The notes: a model not told the origin generated them from the letters alone. A stretch of 5,568 nt of DNA from Betaproteobacteria bacterium (GCA_005888865.1 VBCL01000142.1:1-5568); one strand, 5' to 3'. Shown: positions 1 to 5,568, counted from the stretch's first letter. Program-made: numbers and translations.

Positions 1-1
1 C

Positions 2-256
2 CACTTACGCAGCACCAACATTACTGGGCTTGTCATCGCCGGGATGATGACCCATATGTGCATAGATACAACTACCCGCGCCGCTGCTGATCTTGGCTTG
101 ACGTGTTTTTTGGCACACGACGCCTGTGCCACGCGAGCTCTGTCCTTCAACGGCGTTCAGGTTCCGGCCGACAGCGTTCAAACCGCTTACCTTGCCGCGC
201 TAAACGGTCTCTTTGCGAAGGTTATGTCTGCCAGTGAATTGTGCGGTGACCTCTGA
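2..256 (+). CDS. Cysteine hydrolase, isochorismatase superfamily (3' end only)
   Basis: The frame is open from the left window edge and ends at TGA 254-256, giving the last 84 residues; the upstream part lies outside the window. It contains GMMTHMCIDTT followed by an Arg-Ala-Ala-Ala-Asp-Leu-Gly helix and then HDACATR, which is the C-terminal half of isochorismatase-like cysteine hydrolases. The Cys at bases 59-61 aligns with the catalytic nucleophile. The Asp and Lys of the triad would lie in the missing part. Family members are usually about 180-220 residues, so rather more than half is missing. They hydrolyse amides or related bonds (nicotinamidase, N-carbamoylsarcosine amidase, isochorismatase); the substrate cannot be told from this fragment. 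The internal ATG at 44 falls inside the conserved core and is not the start. The gene converges on the D-2-hydroxyacid dehydrogenase, with 69 bases between their stops. Family call is firm, substrate is open. Confidence 0.85.
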   Translation, partial: HLRSTNITGLVIAGMMTHMCIDTTTRAAADLGLTCFLAHDACATRALSFNGVQVPADSVQTAYLAALNGLFAKVMSASELCGDL

Positions 257-325
257 CCCGTCGTTGAAGCTCGCCTTCGGCAGCCGCTGAACTCAAACGT
301 TGGCCCTCTGCCTTCGCAGCCAGCG

Positions 326-1318
326 TCAGGAGCTGCGGCGGGCCGTGAGTTTCAGCACTTCGGGATTCACCACGTTGATCGGCGCGCCCGTCCCATAGGC
401 GATGACTTGATCGAAGATGTCGGCGAACTGAATTTCGTACTCTTCACGCGAAACGTAGCCGATGTGGGGTGTGCATACGACGTTGTCCATGTGGAATAGC
501 GGGTGGTTGGTGTCGAGAAGGGGCTCTTCGTCGTAAACATCGACCGCCGCCATACCCGGTCGCCCCCGTCGAAGCGCGGTCACCAACGCCCCTTGTTCGA
601 TCAGCGCCGCACGGCTGGTGTTGACGAGCAATGCCGAAGGCTTCATTCGCGCCAGGTCGCCTGCGCTGACGATACCCCGTGTCGATTCGACCAGACGCAT
701 GTGAAGGCAGATGACATCGCATTCCTCGAAGAACGCTTCCTTGCTGCGCGCTACTTGGTAGCCGTCCGCTTGCGCGCCCGCACGTGATGCCTCGCGCGCC
801 CACACCATCACGTTCATCCCGAATGCCTTCGCGTATCCAGCGACTACGGCACCAATCCTTCCGTAGCCGTAGACCCCCAAGGTCTTACCGCGCAGGCTGG
901 AGCCGACGCCGATCTGCCACTTCCCTGCGCGCAGTGCCGACATCTGCTGGGGAATCTGACGCATTGCGGCGAGAACCAGGCCCCAAGTCAGCTCCGCCGT
1001 GGCATACGAAGGTGTGTCGGCATGCTGACCCGATGAGACGATCACGCCGCGCCGGGTGCAGGCATCGATGTCGATGTGCGGGAATACGCTGCGCTGGCTG
1101 ATGAGCTTGAGCCTGTCCAGCCGATTGATCAACGGTGCACGGACTTGCGTTCGCTCGCGAATCAGCACGAGGGCTTCGGTGTCCCTCAGTCGCGCCGCAA
1201 GCCTGTCGACATCTTCCACGTGATCGTTCCAGATTGTGATGTCGTGTCCTTGGAGCTTGCGGAAACAGGCCAGCGTGCGCACCGTGTCGTGGTAGTCGTC
1301 AAGAATTGAGATCTTCAT
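326..1318 (-). CDS. D-2-hydroxyacid dehydrogenase, NAD-dependent (phosphoglycerate-dehydrogenase-like)
   Basis: A 330-residue cytosolic oxidoreductase of the D-isomer-specific 2-hydroxyacid dehydrogenase family, which interconverts D-2-hydroxyacids and 2-ketoacids with NAD(P). The N-terminal catalytic half (about 1-100) contains LIRERT and SQRS. The Rossmann domain follows with GYGRIG at 151-156. The catalytic triad is visible: Arg236 in NTSRAAL, Glu265 in DVYDEEPL and His285 in CTPHIGY. The chain ends soon after PINVVNPEVL, so there is no C-terminal ACT domain; this argues against the long serine-regulated form of SerA. The start at 1318 (MKISILDDYH) was chosen because GAGGAGG lies 9 bases upstream and the family begins this way; the longer frame to 1354 adds 12 residues that overlap that ribosome binding site. 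The substrate is unknown. The nearby cysteine hydrolase and possible racemase remnant suggest a catabolic rather than serine-biosynthetic role, but that is inference. Confidence 0.92.
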   Translation of the reverse strand: MKISILDDYHDTVRTLACFRKLQGHDITIWNDHVEDVDRLAARLRDTEALVLIRERTQVRAPLINRLDRLKLISQRSVFPHIDIDACTRRGVIVSSGQHADTPSYATAELTWGLVLAAMRQIPQQMSALRAGKWQIGVGSSLRGKTLGVYGYGRIGAVVAGYAKAFGMNVMVWAREASRAGAQADGYQVARSKEAFFEECDVICLHMRLVESTRGIVSAGDLARMKPSALLVNTSRAALIEQGALVTALRRGRPGMAAVDVYDEEPLLDTNHPLFHMDNVVCTPHIGYVSREEYEIQFADIFDQVIAYGTGAPINVVNPEVLKLTARRSS

Positions 1319-1327
1319 GCAGCGATG

Positions 1328-1334
1328 CCTCCTC
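1328..1334 (-). promoter_or_regulatory. Shine-Dalgarno GAGGAGG of the dehydrogenase gene
   Basis: On the minus strand GAGGAGG is followed by 9 bases and then ATG at 1318. It is the strongest ribosome binding site in the window and fixes the start. It overlaps the upstream in-frame ATG at 1336-1334, so that ATG and the one at 1354 are unlikely to be used. Confidence 0.8.
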
Positions 1335-1347
1335 ATTGCAGTGAGCA

Positions 1348-1364
1348 CGCGCAAACTCTGCGCG
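1348..1364 (-). other. Small hairpin in the leader of the dehydrogenase gene
   Basis: CGCGCA (1348-1353) and TGCGCG (1359-1364) form a perfect 6-bp GC-rich stem with a 5-base loop, 13 bases upstream of the Shine-Dalgarno sequence. It could fold in the 5' leader or act as a small operator half-site pair. No promoter box was recognised nearby, and such stems arise by chance in GC-rich DNA, so a function is only a possibility. Confidence 0.25.
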
Positions 1365-1380
1365 CGTCCCCGAATAAGCA

Positions 1381-1393
1381 GCCCGCGACGGGC
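1381..1393. repeat. Short GC hairpin after the small ORF
   Basis: GCCCG (1381-1385), loop CGA, CGGGC (1389-1393). On the minus strand it begins 8 bases after the stop codon of the 50-codon ORF, where a terminator could sit. The stem is only 5 bp and it is followed by TGCTTATT rather than a run of T, so termination is doubtful. Confidence 0.2.
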
Positions 1394-1401
1394 CCCTTAA
1401 T

Positions 1402-1554
1402 TTACCGTAGCTCGGAAGGTGTTGCGTCGTAGCAAGTCGGCCCGAACTCCATGCTGGAGTACCGGGCGATCGGGCCCAGCATCTGTGCCGCAGCATCGAA
1501 TACCGCGATAATGCTGTCTGCGGTATGCAAGCAGCCGATGCGCACGGTTGTCAT
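1402..1554 (-). pseudogene. 50-codon ORF, possible remnant of an Asp/Glu-racemase-like gene
   Basis: On the minus strand an ATG at 1554 opens 50 codons ending at TAA (1404-1402). The first ~24 residues, including RIGCLHTADSI and AVFDAAAQ, resemble the N-terminus of aspartate/glutamate-racemase-like proteins (first beta strand, then a helix); this is from memory, not a search. After about residue 25 (MLGPIARYSSMEFG) I see no family match, and full-length members are over 200 residues. No good Shine-Dalgarno precedes the ATG. The third codon positions are mixed but lean to G/C, compatible with past or present coding. It lies in the same direction as the dehydrogenase, 83 bases ahead of its start, so a former two-gene unit is plausible. 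Alternatives are a genuine small protein or chance. This is the only coding-like content I see in the gap 1319-1640. Confidence 0.35.
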
Positions 1555-1640
1555 CCGGACAGTATCCAGAACAAGTTTCTCGCGTTGGGGTCGCTGTTAC
1601 GCAGGTTTCACGCGTTCACGCGCCGACAGTTGAAGGTTCC

Positions 1641-2717
1641 TTAGAGCCGTTGCTTGCCGAAGCCCGCATCGCGAGCAAGCACGATCGCCCGCGAGCGGTT
1701 GTCCACTTCGAGCTTGGCGAAGATACTGGTGATATGGTTACGCACCGTCTTCACGCTCAGGCCGAGTTGCGCGGCGATTTGCGTATTGTCACGGCCCTGC
1801 GCGATCAGCTCGATCAGCTCGAGCTCGCGCGGCGTGAGCGCTGCAAACGTCGGATCGTCGATCGAATGCGCGGGCAGGAAGCCGCGCAGTTCGTCGATCC
1901 AGCGTGACCACATGAGCTCGTTTTCGAGTAGCAGGTGATTGTCGCTTTCCAGCGGCACAAAGCGCGCGCCCGGGATGAGACCCGCGATCAGGCGGCCTTC
2001 CGCGAACGGCACGCGCGCGTCGCGCACGCAATGCAGGACCAGGGTCGGGCACGAGACCTTGGGCAGGAGCGATACGACGTCGATGTCGTTGAAGATGCGC
2101 ATGAACCGCCCGGCATTCGCGGGAGAGGTCGAGATGCGCTCCAGCTCGTTGAACCAGCGATGCTGCTCGGCCGTGCCACCGGGAATGAACTGGGTGGTAA
2201 AGAACTGACGGAAAGCCGGATTCTCCTGGCCCCAGCCGAGCTCGGCGAGCTTGTTCATCGTCTCGGCTTCTTCGCGCTGCCGCGCATCGGCGCCACGCCG
2301 CAGGCGGCCACGGGCGTATCCACCATGGATGATCAGGTGACTCACGCGCTCCGGGTGGCGAACTGCGTACGCCACTGCGATGGACGCGCCCTGGGAGATG
2401 CCGAGCAGCGGGAAACGATCGACCCCGGTGGCCTCGACCACCGTTTCGAGGTCGCCGATCCACTCCTCGAACGACAGATCGGGGACATCCCAGTCCGACA
2501 GGCCGCATCCGCGCTCGTCGTAGCGCAGGAGGGTGTGCTCGCGGGAGAGCTCGGTGAGCAGATGGCTCCAGACCGGACTTTCCCAGTCGAACTCCAGATG
2601 GCTCAGCCAATTTGCCGCCTTGACGAGAGGACGGCCACGACCCGACGTGGCGTAGGCAATCCGCGCGCCGTCGCGGCTGGTGCAAAAGCGGATTGTCTGC
2701 CTGGAAGAAGCGGCCAT
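1641..2717 (-). CDS. Alpha/beta-hydrolase fused to a LuxR-type DNA-binding domain
   Basis: A 358-residue, probably cytosolic protein in two parts. Residues about 10-285 are an alpha/beta-hydrolase fold: RYDERGCGLSDW, nucleophile elbow GISQG at 106-110 with Ser108, candidate acid Asp233 in VRDARVPF and His261 in SDNHLL, so the triad looks intact. Residues about 292-350 are a LuxR/GerE helix-turn-helix: LTPRELELI, then GLSVKTVRNHITSIFAKL as recognition helix. This architecture is known in proteobacteria and is usually annotated as a transcriptional regulator; the natural ligand or substrate is generally not known. The hydrolase part may bind or cleave a small molecule and so control DNA binding. 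The start at 2717 (MAASSRQTIR) has GGGGG 4 bases upstream; the frame reaches 2741, but that ATG has no ribosome binding site. It is transcribed divergently from the ribonuclease gene, leaving 213 bases in which it might act on itself or its neighbour. Targets are unknown. Confidence 0.9.
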   Translation of the reverse strand: MAASSRQTIRFCTSRDGARIAYATSGRGRPLVKAANWLSHLEFDWESPVWSHLLTELSREHTLLRYDERGCGLSDWDVPDLSFEEWIGDLETVVEATGVDRFPLLGISQGASIAVAYAVRHPERVSHLIIHGGYARGRLRRGADARQREEAETMNKLAELGWGQENPAFRQFFTTQFIPGGTAEQHRWFNELERISTSPANAGRFMRIFNDIDVVSLLPKVSCPTLVLHCVRDARVPFAEGRLIAGLIPGARFVPLESDNHLLLENELMWSRWIDELRGFLPAHSIDDPTFAALTPRELELIELIAQGRDNTQIAAQLGLSVKTVRNHITSIFAKLEVDNRSRAIVLARDAGFGKQRL

Positions 2718-2800
2718 TGAGCCCCCGTGACGACAAGTCAATGGTAGCGCAACAGCGCCGCTGCGGATTCGATTACACCGCGCGACGATACCCGTTCGCT

Positions 2801-2851
2801 CGCGGGACCCGCGGGTGCTCGGTACCCCACTCGCTTCCGCGGGTTTCCCGC
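2801..2851. repeat. Two GC palindromes in the divergent promoter region
   Basis: CGCGGG-A-CCCGCG occupies 2801-2813 and GCGGG-TTT-CCCGC occupies 2839-2851. Each is preceded by a TCGCT word (2796-2800 and 2831-2835), and a third TCGCT lies at 2852-2856. They lie 36-86 bases upstream of the ribonuclease -10 box and could be operator-like. The stretch is GC-rich and low in complexity, so chance is a real alternative. Confidence 0.25.
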
Positions 2852-2883
2852 TCGCTCCGCCGCGTCGGTCGCGCGCACGCTTG

Positions 2884-2892
2884 GGCTATAAT
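2884..2892 (+). promoter_or_regulatory. -10 promoter element of the ribonuclease gene
   Basis: GGC followed by a perfect TATAAT at 2887-2892, the only perfect sigma70 -10 box noticed in this GC-rich DNA. No hexamer resembling TTGACA is present 16-19 bases upstream, and the preceding GGC is only half of the extended -10 TGN. Transcription would start near 2899, giving a leader of about 32 bases. The leader is pyrimidine-rich before the ATG. Confidence 0.6.
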
Positions 2893-2930
2893 CTGCGCTG
2901 CTTCAGTACCGGCCTCGCCCCTCTTTCTCC

Positions 2931-4772
2931 ATGCACGTCTTTTTCGAGGACGACGGCGCGTTCAAGGCCGGCACCGTCCTCGCCGATAACGATACCTCGT
3001 TGCAGGTCGAAGCCGCGTCCGGCAAGCGGCTCAAGATCAAGGCCGCGCACGTCCTGCTGCGCTTTGCCGACCCCTCGCCCTCGGCGCTGCTTGCAGATGC
3101 GCAGACCCTCGCCGCGGAGCTCGACCCGAATTTCCTGTGGGAGGTGAGCGGCGAGGGCGAGTTCGCATTTTCCGAGCTCGCCGGCGAATACTTCGGCCGC
3201 GCGCCCAAGCCCGCCGAAGCTGCAGCGCTCGCGATCTGTCTGCATCGCTCACCGATGCATTTCCACAAGAAGGGTAAGGGTCGTTACCGCGCCGCGCCCC
3301 CTGACGCGCTCAAGGCCGCGCTCGCCGGCGTCGAGCGCAAGCGGCGCGAAGCCGAGCAGGTGGCGGCGTGCGCCGAGGAGCTGAAGGCGCATCGGTTGCC
3401 GGAAGGGTTCCGCGACAAGTTGTCGATGCTGCTCTACAAGCCGGACAAGCTCGCGATCGAAACGCGGGCCCTGTTCGCGGCGTGCGAGGCATTGCAGACC
3501 AACCCCCAGGCTCTTCTCGCGGCCTGCGGAGCAATCCCGTCGACGCACGAGTATCACTTCAACCGTTTCGTGTTCGAGATGTTTCCGCGCGGCACCGGGT
3601 TTCCTCTTGTCGCCGCGCTGCCCGAACCACCCGAACTTCCGCTTTCCGCAGCGCGCGCGTTCTCGATCGACGATGCGGCGACCACCGAGATCGACGATGC
3701 ATTCTCGGTTCGGGCGCTGGCCAACGGCCACCTGGAGCTGGGCATCCACATCGCCGCCCCGGCGGTCGCGATCACGCGCGGCTCGCCGCTGGATGCGATC
3801 GCCCGCGAGCGTCTTTCCACGGTTTACATGCCGGGTCGGAAGATCACCATGTTGCCCGACGAAGTCATCGAACGCTTCACGCTCGCCGCCGGAGCAACGC
3901 CACCGGTCGTGTCGCTCTACATCGAGGCCGCGCCGGACGGTACGCCGCTCAAGCAAGTGACGCGGCTCGAGCGCATCCCGATCGCCGCGAACCTGCGCCT
4001 TGACGCAATCGGGGAACGCTTCGCGGAAGCCGCGGCGCCCGGCGAGCCGGAATGGACCGACGAGCTTCGCGTCCTGTGGAGAGTTGCGCAGAAACTGGAG
4101 GCCGTGCGCGGAAAGACCGAAACGCAGCGGGTGGAGTACAGCTTTCGCGTCGACTGGGACGCCGCGCCCGACGGTCGGGTTGCGATCGTGCCGCGACCGC
4201 GCGGCTCGCCGCTCGACAAGCTCGTCGCCGAGCTGATGATCTACGTCAACAGCACGTGGGGCAAGGTCCTCGCCGACGCGATCGTGCCGGGACTGTATCG
4301 AACGCAGACGGCGGGCAAGGTGAAGATGAGCACCACGCCCGAGCCGCATCAGGGCCTCGGCGTGGCGCAGTATCTGTGGGCGAGCTCGCCGCTGCGCCGC
4401 TACAGCGACCTCGTCAATCAGCAGCAGTTGCTGGCCGTTGTTGGGGGCGCCAAGCCGCCCTACCCGCATGGCGATGCGCAGCTTTTCGCCGCAGCAGCGG
4501 ATTTCGAGAGCACCTATGCGCAATATGCGGAATTCCAGAGCCGCATGGAACAGTATTGGTGCCTGCGCTGGCTGATCCAGGAGCACGTGCAGGAGACGAC
4601 GGCCACGGTGCTGCGCGAGAACCTTGTACGCTTCGACGCACTCCCGCTCGTGTTGCGCGTAGCGGACATGCCGCCGCTCGCGCCCGAAAGCCGTGTCCGG
4701 CTCGCGATCGGCCGCGTCGACCTCCTCGAAGCGACGCTCGAAGCGCGCTACGCAGGGCTCGCGCCGGACTAG
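2931..4772 (+). CDS. RNB-domain exoribonuclease (RNase II/R superfamily)
   Basis: A 613-residue cytosolic enzyme expected to degrade single-stranded RNA processively from the 3' end, releasing nucleoside monophosphates. Residues 1-45 look like a small beta domain; about 60-130 resemble a winged helix (HFHKKGKGRYR) rather than the two cold-shock domains of E. coli RNase II. The RNB domain runs about 235-505. SIDDAATTEIDDA at 245-257 gives the metal ligands: Asp247, Asp255 and Asp256 align with E. coli Asp201, Asp209 and Asp210, while Glu253 replaces Asp207. Tyr299 in VYMPGRKITMLP aligns with Tyr253, and SPLRRYSDLVN holds the catalytic Arg (Arg489). The tail about 555-605 is a divergent S1-like domain. 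The organisation recalls Deinococcus RNase II. The ATG at 2931 has no Shine-Dalgarno (CTCTTTCTCC precedes it), but MHVFFEDDGAFKAGTV fits the family start as I recall it. tonB follows after 66 bases. Confidence 0.93.
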   Translation: MHVFFEDDGAFKAGTVLADNDTSLQVEAASGKRLKIKAAHVLLRFADPSPSALLADAQTLAAELDPNFLWEVSGEGEFAFSELAGEYFGRAPKPAEAAALAICLHRSPMHFHKKGKGRYRAAPPDALKAALAGVERKRREAEQVAACAEELKAHRLPEGFRDKLSMLLYKPDKLAIETRALFAACEALQTNPQALLAACGAIPSTHEYHFNRFVFEMFPRGTGFPLVAALPEPPELPLSAARAFSIDDAATTEIDDAFSVRALANGHLELGIHIAAPAVAITRGSPLDAIARERLSTVYMPGRKITMLPDEVIERFTLAAGATPPVVSLYIEAAPDGTPLKQVTRLERIPIAANLRLDAIGERFAEAAAPGEPEWTDELRVLWRVAQKLEAVRGKTETQRVEYSFRVDWDAAPDGRVAIVPRPRGSPLDKLVAELMIYVNSTWGKVLADAIVPGLYRTQTAGKVKMSTTPEPHQGLGVAQYLWASSPLRRYSDLVNQQQLLAVVGGAKPPYPHGDAQLFAAAADFESTYAQYAEFQSRMEQYWCLRWLIQEHVQETTATVLRENLVRFDALPLVLRVADMPPLAPESRVRLAIGRVDLLEATLEARYAGLAPD

Positions 4773-4791
4773 CGGGCCCCGCCGGCGGCGA

Positions 4792-4805
4792 GCCGGTGCC
4801 CCGGC
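4792..4805. repeat. GC hairpin between the ribonuclease and tonB genes
   Basis: GCCGG (4792-4796), loop TGCC, CCGGC (4801-4805); GCCGG at 4781-4785 offers an alternative pairing with the same right arm. It starts 20 bases after the ribonuclease stop. No T-run follows, so it is not a typical intrinsic terminator, though it could stabilise the mRNA 3' end or slow read-through into tonB. Confidence 0.3.
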
Positions 4806-4819
4806 CGAGTCAGGTTCGA

Positions 4820-4828
4820 GGCTATACT
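4820..4828 (+). promoter_or_regulatory. -10-like element of the tonB gene
   Basis: GGC followed by TATACT (5 of 6 bases match TATAAT) at 4823-4828, closely resembling the GGCTATAAT ahead of the ribonuclease gene. No clear -35 is seen. Transcription would start near 4835, only a few bases before the ATG at 4839, so the message would be almost leaderless if that ATG is used. Confidence 0.4.
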
Positions 4829-4838
4829 CACGGGTTAA

Positions 4839-5568
4839 ATGCCCGCCAAGACCGCGCGCAGCCGATCCGGAGCCATGCTCCGTGTCGTCGCTCCGCGCAA
4901 GGCCGCCTCGGAACCCGCCGCGCGCGCCGCTCTCGTCGCCGAGCCGCGGACGATGTCGCTGCCGTTCATCGGGGCGGATGTCGGTGTGTCCGATCGCCTG
5001 CTCGCCGCGACGCTTGCCGCCTCGATCGTCCTGCACGCGGTGGTGCTCGCGCTCAAGTTCAGCCCGTTCGATCTTTCCGTGTTCGATCGCAGTGGCCCGC
5101 CGCTCGAGGTCGCGCTGGTCAACGCCAAATCCAAGACCAAGCCGACCAAGGCCGAGATCCTGGCGCAGCACCATCTCGATGGCGGCGGCAACACCGACGC
5201 CAACCGCCGAGCAAAGACGCCGTTGCCGGTCCTGCCCAAGGAGAGCAACAGCACCGAGCTCGCGGTCGCGAGCCAGAAGGTCGAAACGCTCGAAAAAGAA
5301 ACCAAGGAGCTCATGACGCAGCTCAGGTCGGCGGCGGCCGTCGCGCCCATCGTGCCCAATCCGACCGACGTACCGGAGCCGCCGCTCTTGCCCAGCGCCT
5401 CCGAGATCATGCAGAGGACGCTCGAGGCGGTGCGCCTGGAAGCCCAGATCTCCAAGGAAATGGACGCGTACGCCAAGCGGCCCAAGCGCCGCTTCGTCGG
5501 CGCCCGCGCCGAAGAATATCGCTTCGCGCGCTACGTCGAGGACTGGCGGCTCAAGGTCGAGCGCGTAG
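4839..5568 (+). CDS. tonB: TonB-family energy transducer (N-terminal part, open at window end)
   Basis: The frame from ATG 4839 is open through all 243 complete codons to the window edge. TonB, with ExbB and ExbD in the inner membrane, carries proton-motive energy across the periplasm to outer-membrane receptors for siderophores, haem or vitamin B12. A single membrane helix spans about residues 53-72, with the TonB signature Ser62-x3-His66 (SIVLH) needed in E. coli for coupling to ExbB/ExbD. The periplasmic part has a short coiled-coil-like stretch (about 140-165) and only a modest proline-rich piece (PIVPNPTDVPEPP) instead of long Glu-Pro/Lys-Pro repeats. FVGARAEEYRFARYVEDWRLK at 219-239 is the lead-in to the C-terminal TonB domain; the YP-x-x-AR part lies beyond the window. 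The start is uncertain: 4839 gives an unusually long 50-residue cytoplasmic lead, while ATGs at 4875 and 4953 would shorten it. It may be co-transcribed with the ribonuclease gene, but the -10-like box suggests its own promoter. Confidence 0.82.
   Translation, partial: MPAKTARSRSGAMLRVVAPRKAASEPAARAALVAEPRTMSLPFIGADVGVSDRLLAATLAASIVLHAVVLALKFSPFDLSVFDRSGPPLEVALVNAKSKTKPTKAEILAQHHLDGGGNTDANRRAKTPLPVLPKESNSTELAVASQKVETLEKETKELMTQLRSAAAVAPIVPNPTDVPEPPLLPSASEIMQRTLEAVRLEAQISKEMDAYAKRPKRRFVGARAEEYRFARYVEDWRLKVERV

Noticed and set aside
315..337. Hairpin CGCAGC ... GCTGCG between the converging genes, a possible bidirectional terminator
   Set aside because: The stem is 6 bp with an 11-base loop, overlaps the dehydrogenase stop codon, and has no T-run on either side; too weak to call.
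1451..1633. A 60-codon plus-strand frame in the gap between dehydrogenase and hydrolase
   Set aside because: No Shine-Dalgarno and no recognisable motif; it is largely antisense to the better-supported racemase-like ORF.
1789..2736. A 315-codon minus-strand frame and a 261-codon plus-strand frame (1935-2720) over the hydrolase-LuxR gene
   Set aside because: Both overlap a gene with a full set of conserved motifs and give low-complexity Arg/Ala/Pro-rich products; no plausible ribosome binding sites or domains.
3249..5174. A 641-codon open frame on the minus strand across the ribonuclease and the start of tonB
   Set aside because: It is an antisense shadow in GC-rich DNA: the product is Arg/Glu/His-rich without recognisable domains, while the plus strand carries complete RNB and TonB motifs.
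4693..5316. Plus-strand 207-codon frame and minus-strand 216-codon frame (4835-5485) over the tonB region
   Set aside because: The plus frame is extremely Arg/Ser/Pro-rich and out of frame with tonB; the minus frame is antisense. The tonB frame has the membrane helix with SIVLH and the TonB-domain lead-in.
5566..5568. The terminal 'tag' as the stop codon of tonB
   Set aside because: It is out of frame: the tonB frame reads GTA at 5565-5567 and continues past the window, and the conserved C-terminal domain is incomplete at this point.
1..5568. CRISPR array, tRNA or rRNA genes, insertion sequence, phage or novel multi-gene defence system
   Set aside because: No regularly spaced repeats, no transposase or terminal inverted repeats, no cloverleaf or rRNA-like stretch; all substantial genes belong to known families.

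Overview
The window looks like ordinary chromosome from a GC-rich betaproteobacterium (Burkholderiales or Rhodocyclales type). This is inferred from the right half, where a ribonuclease of the RNB family is followed by a tonB-type gene. I recall that pairing from betaproteobacterial chromosomes, often with aroE and mtgA further on. The protein sequences and GC-rich codon use also fit. I could not run a database search.

Left part (1-1640): the 3' end of a cysteine hydrolase of the isochorismatase superfamily runs in from the left on the + strand. It converges on a complete NAD-dependent D-2-hydroxyacid dehydrogenase on the - strand. Upstream of the dehydrogenase, on the same strand, is a 50-codon reading frame. 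Its first ~24 residues resemble the start of an Asp/Glu-racemase-like protein and the rest does not, so it may be a gene remnant. Together these suggest the edge of a small catabolic cluster for an organic acid or amide, substrate unknown. This part has lower GC than the right half.

Middle (1641-2930): a - strand gene encodes an alpha/beta-hydrolase fused to a C-terminal LuxR-type helix-turn-helix, probably a ligand-responsive transcription regulator. It is divergent from the ribonuclease gene. The GC-rich space between them holds short palindromes and a clear sigma70-like -10 box (TATAAT) for the ribonuclease.

Right part (2931-5568): a complete 613-residue RNB-family exoribonuclease, 66 bases, then the first 243 codons of a TonB-family energy transducer. 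The tonB frame is still open at the window end; the final 'tag' is not in its frame. A -10-like TATACT lies only 10 bases before the first tonB ATG, so tonB probably has its own promoter and either a very short leader or a later start.

I found no RNA genes, insertion sequences, CRISPR arrays, attachment sites or origins, and no convincing evidence for an undescribed multi-gene system. The most interesting items are the hydrolase-LuxR fusion, the possible racemase remnant, and the translation starts of the ribonuclease and tonB genes.
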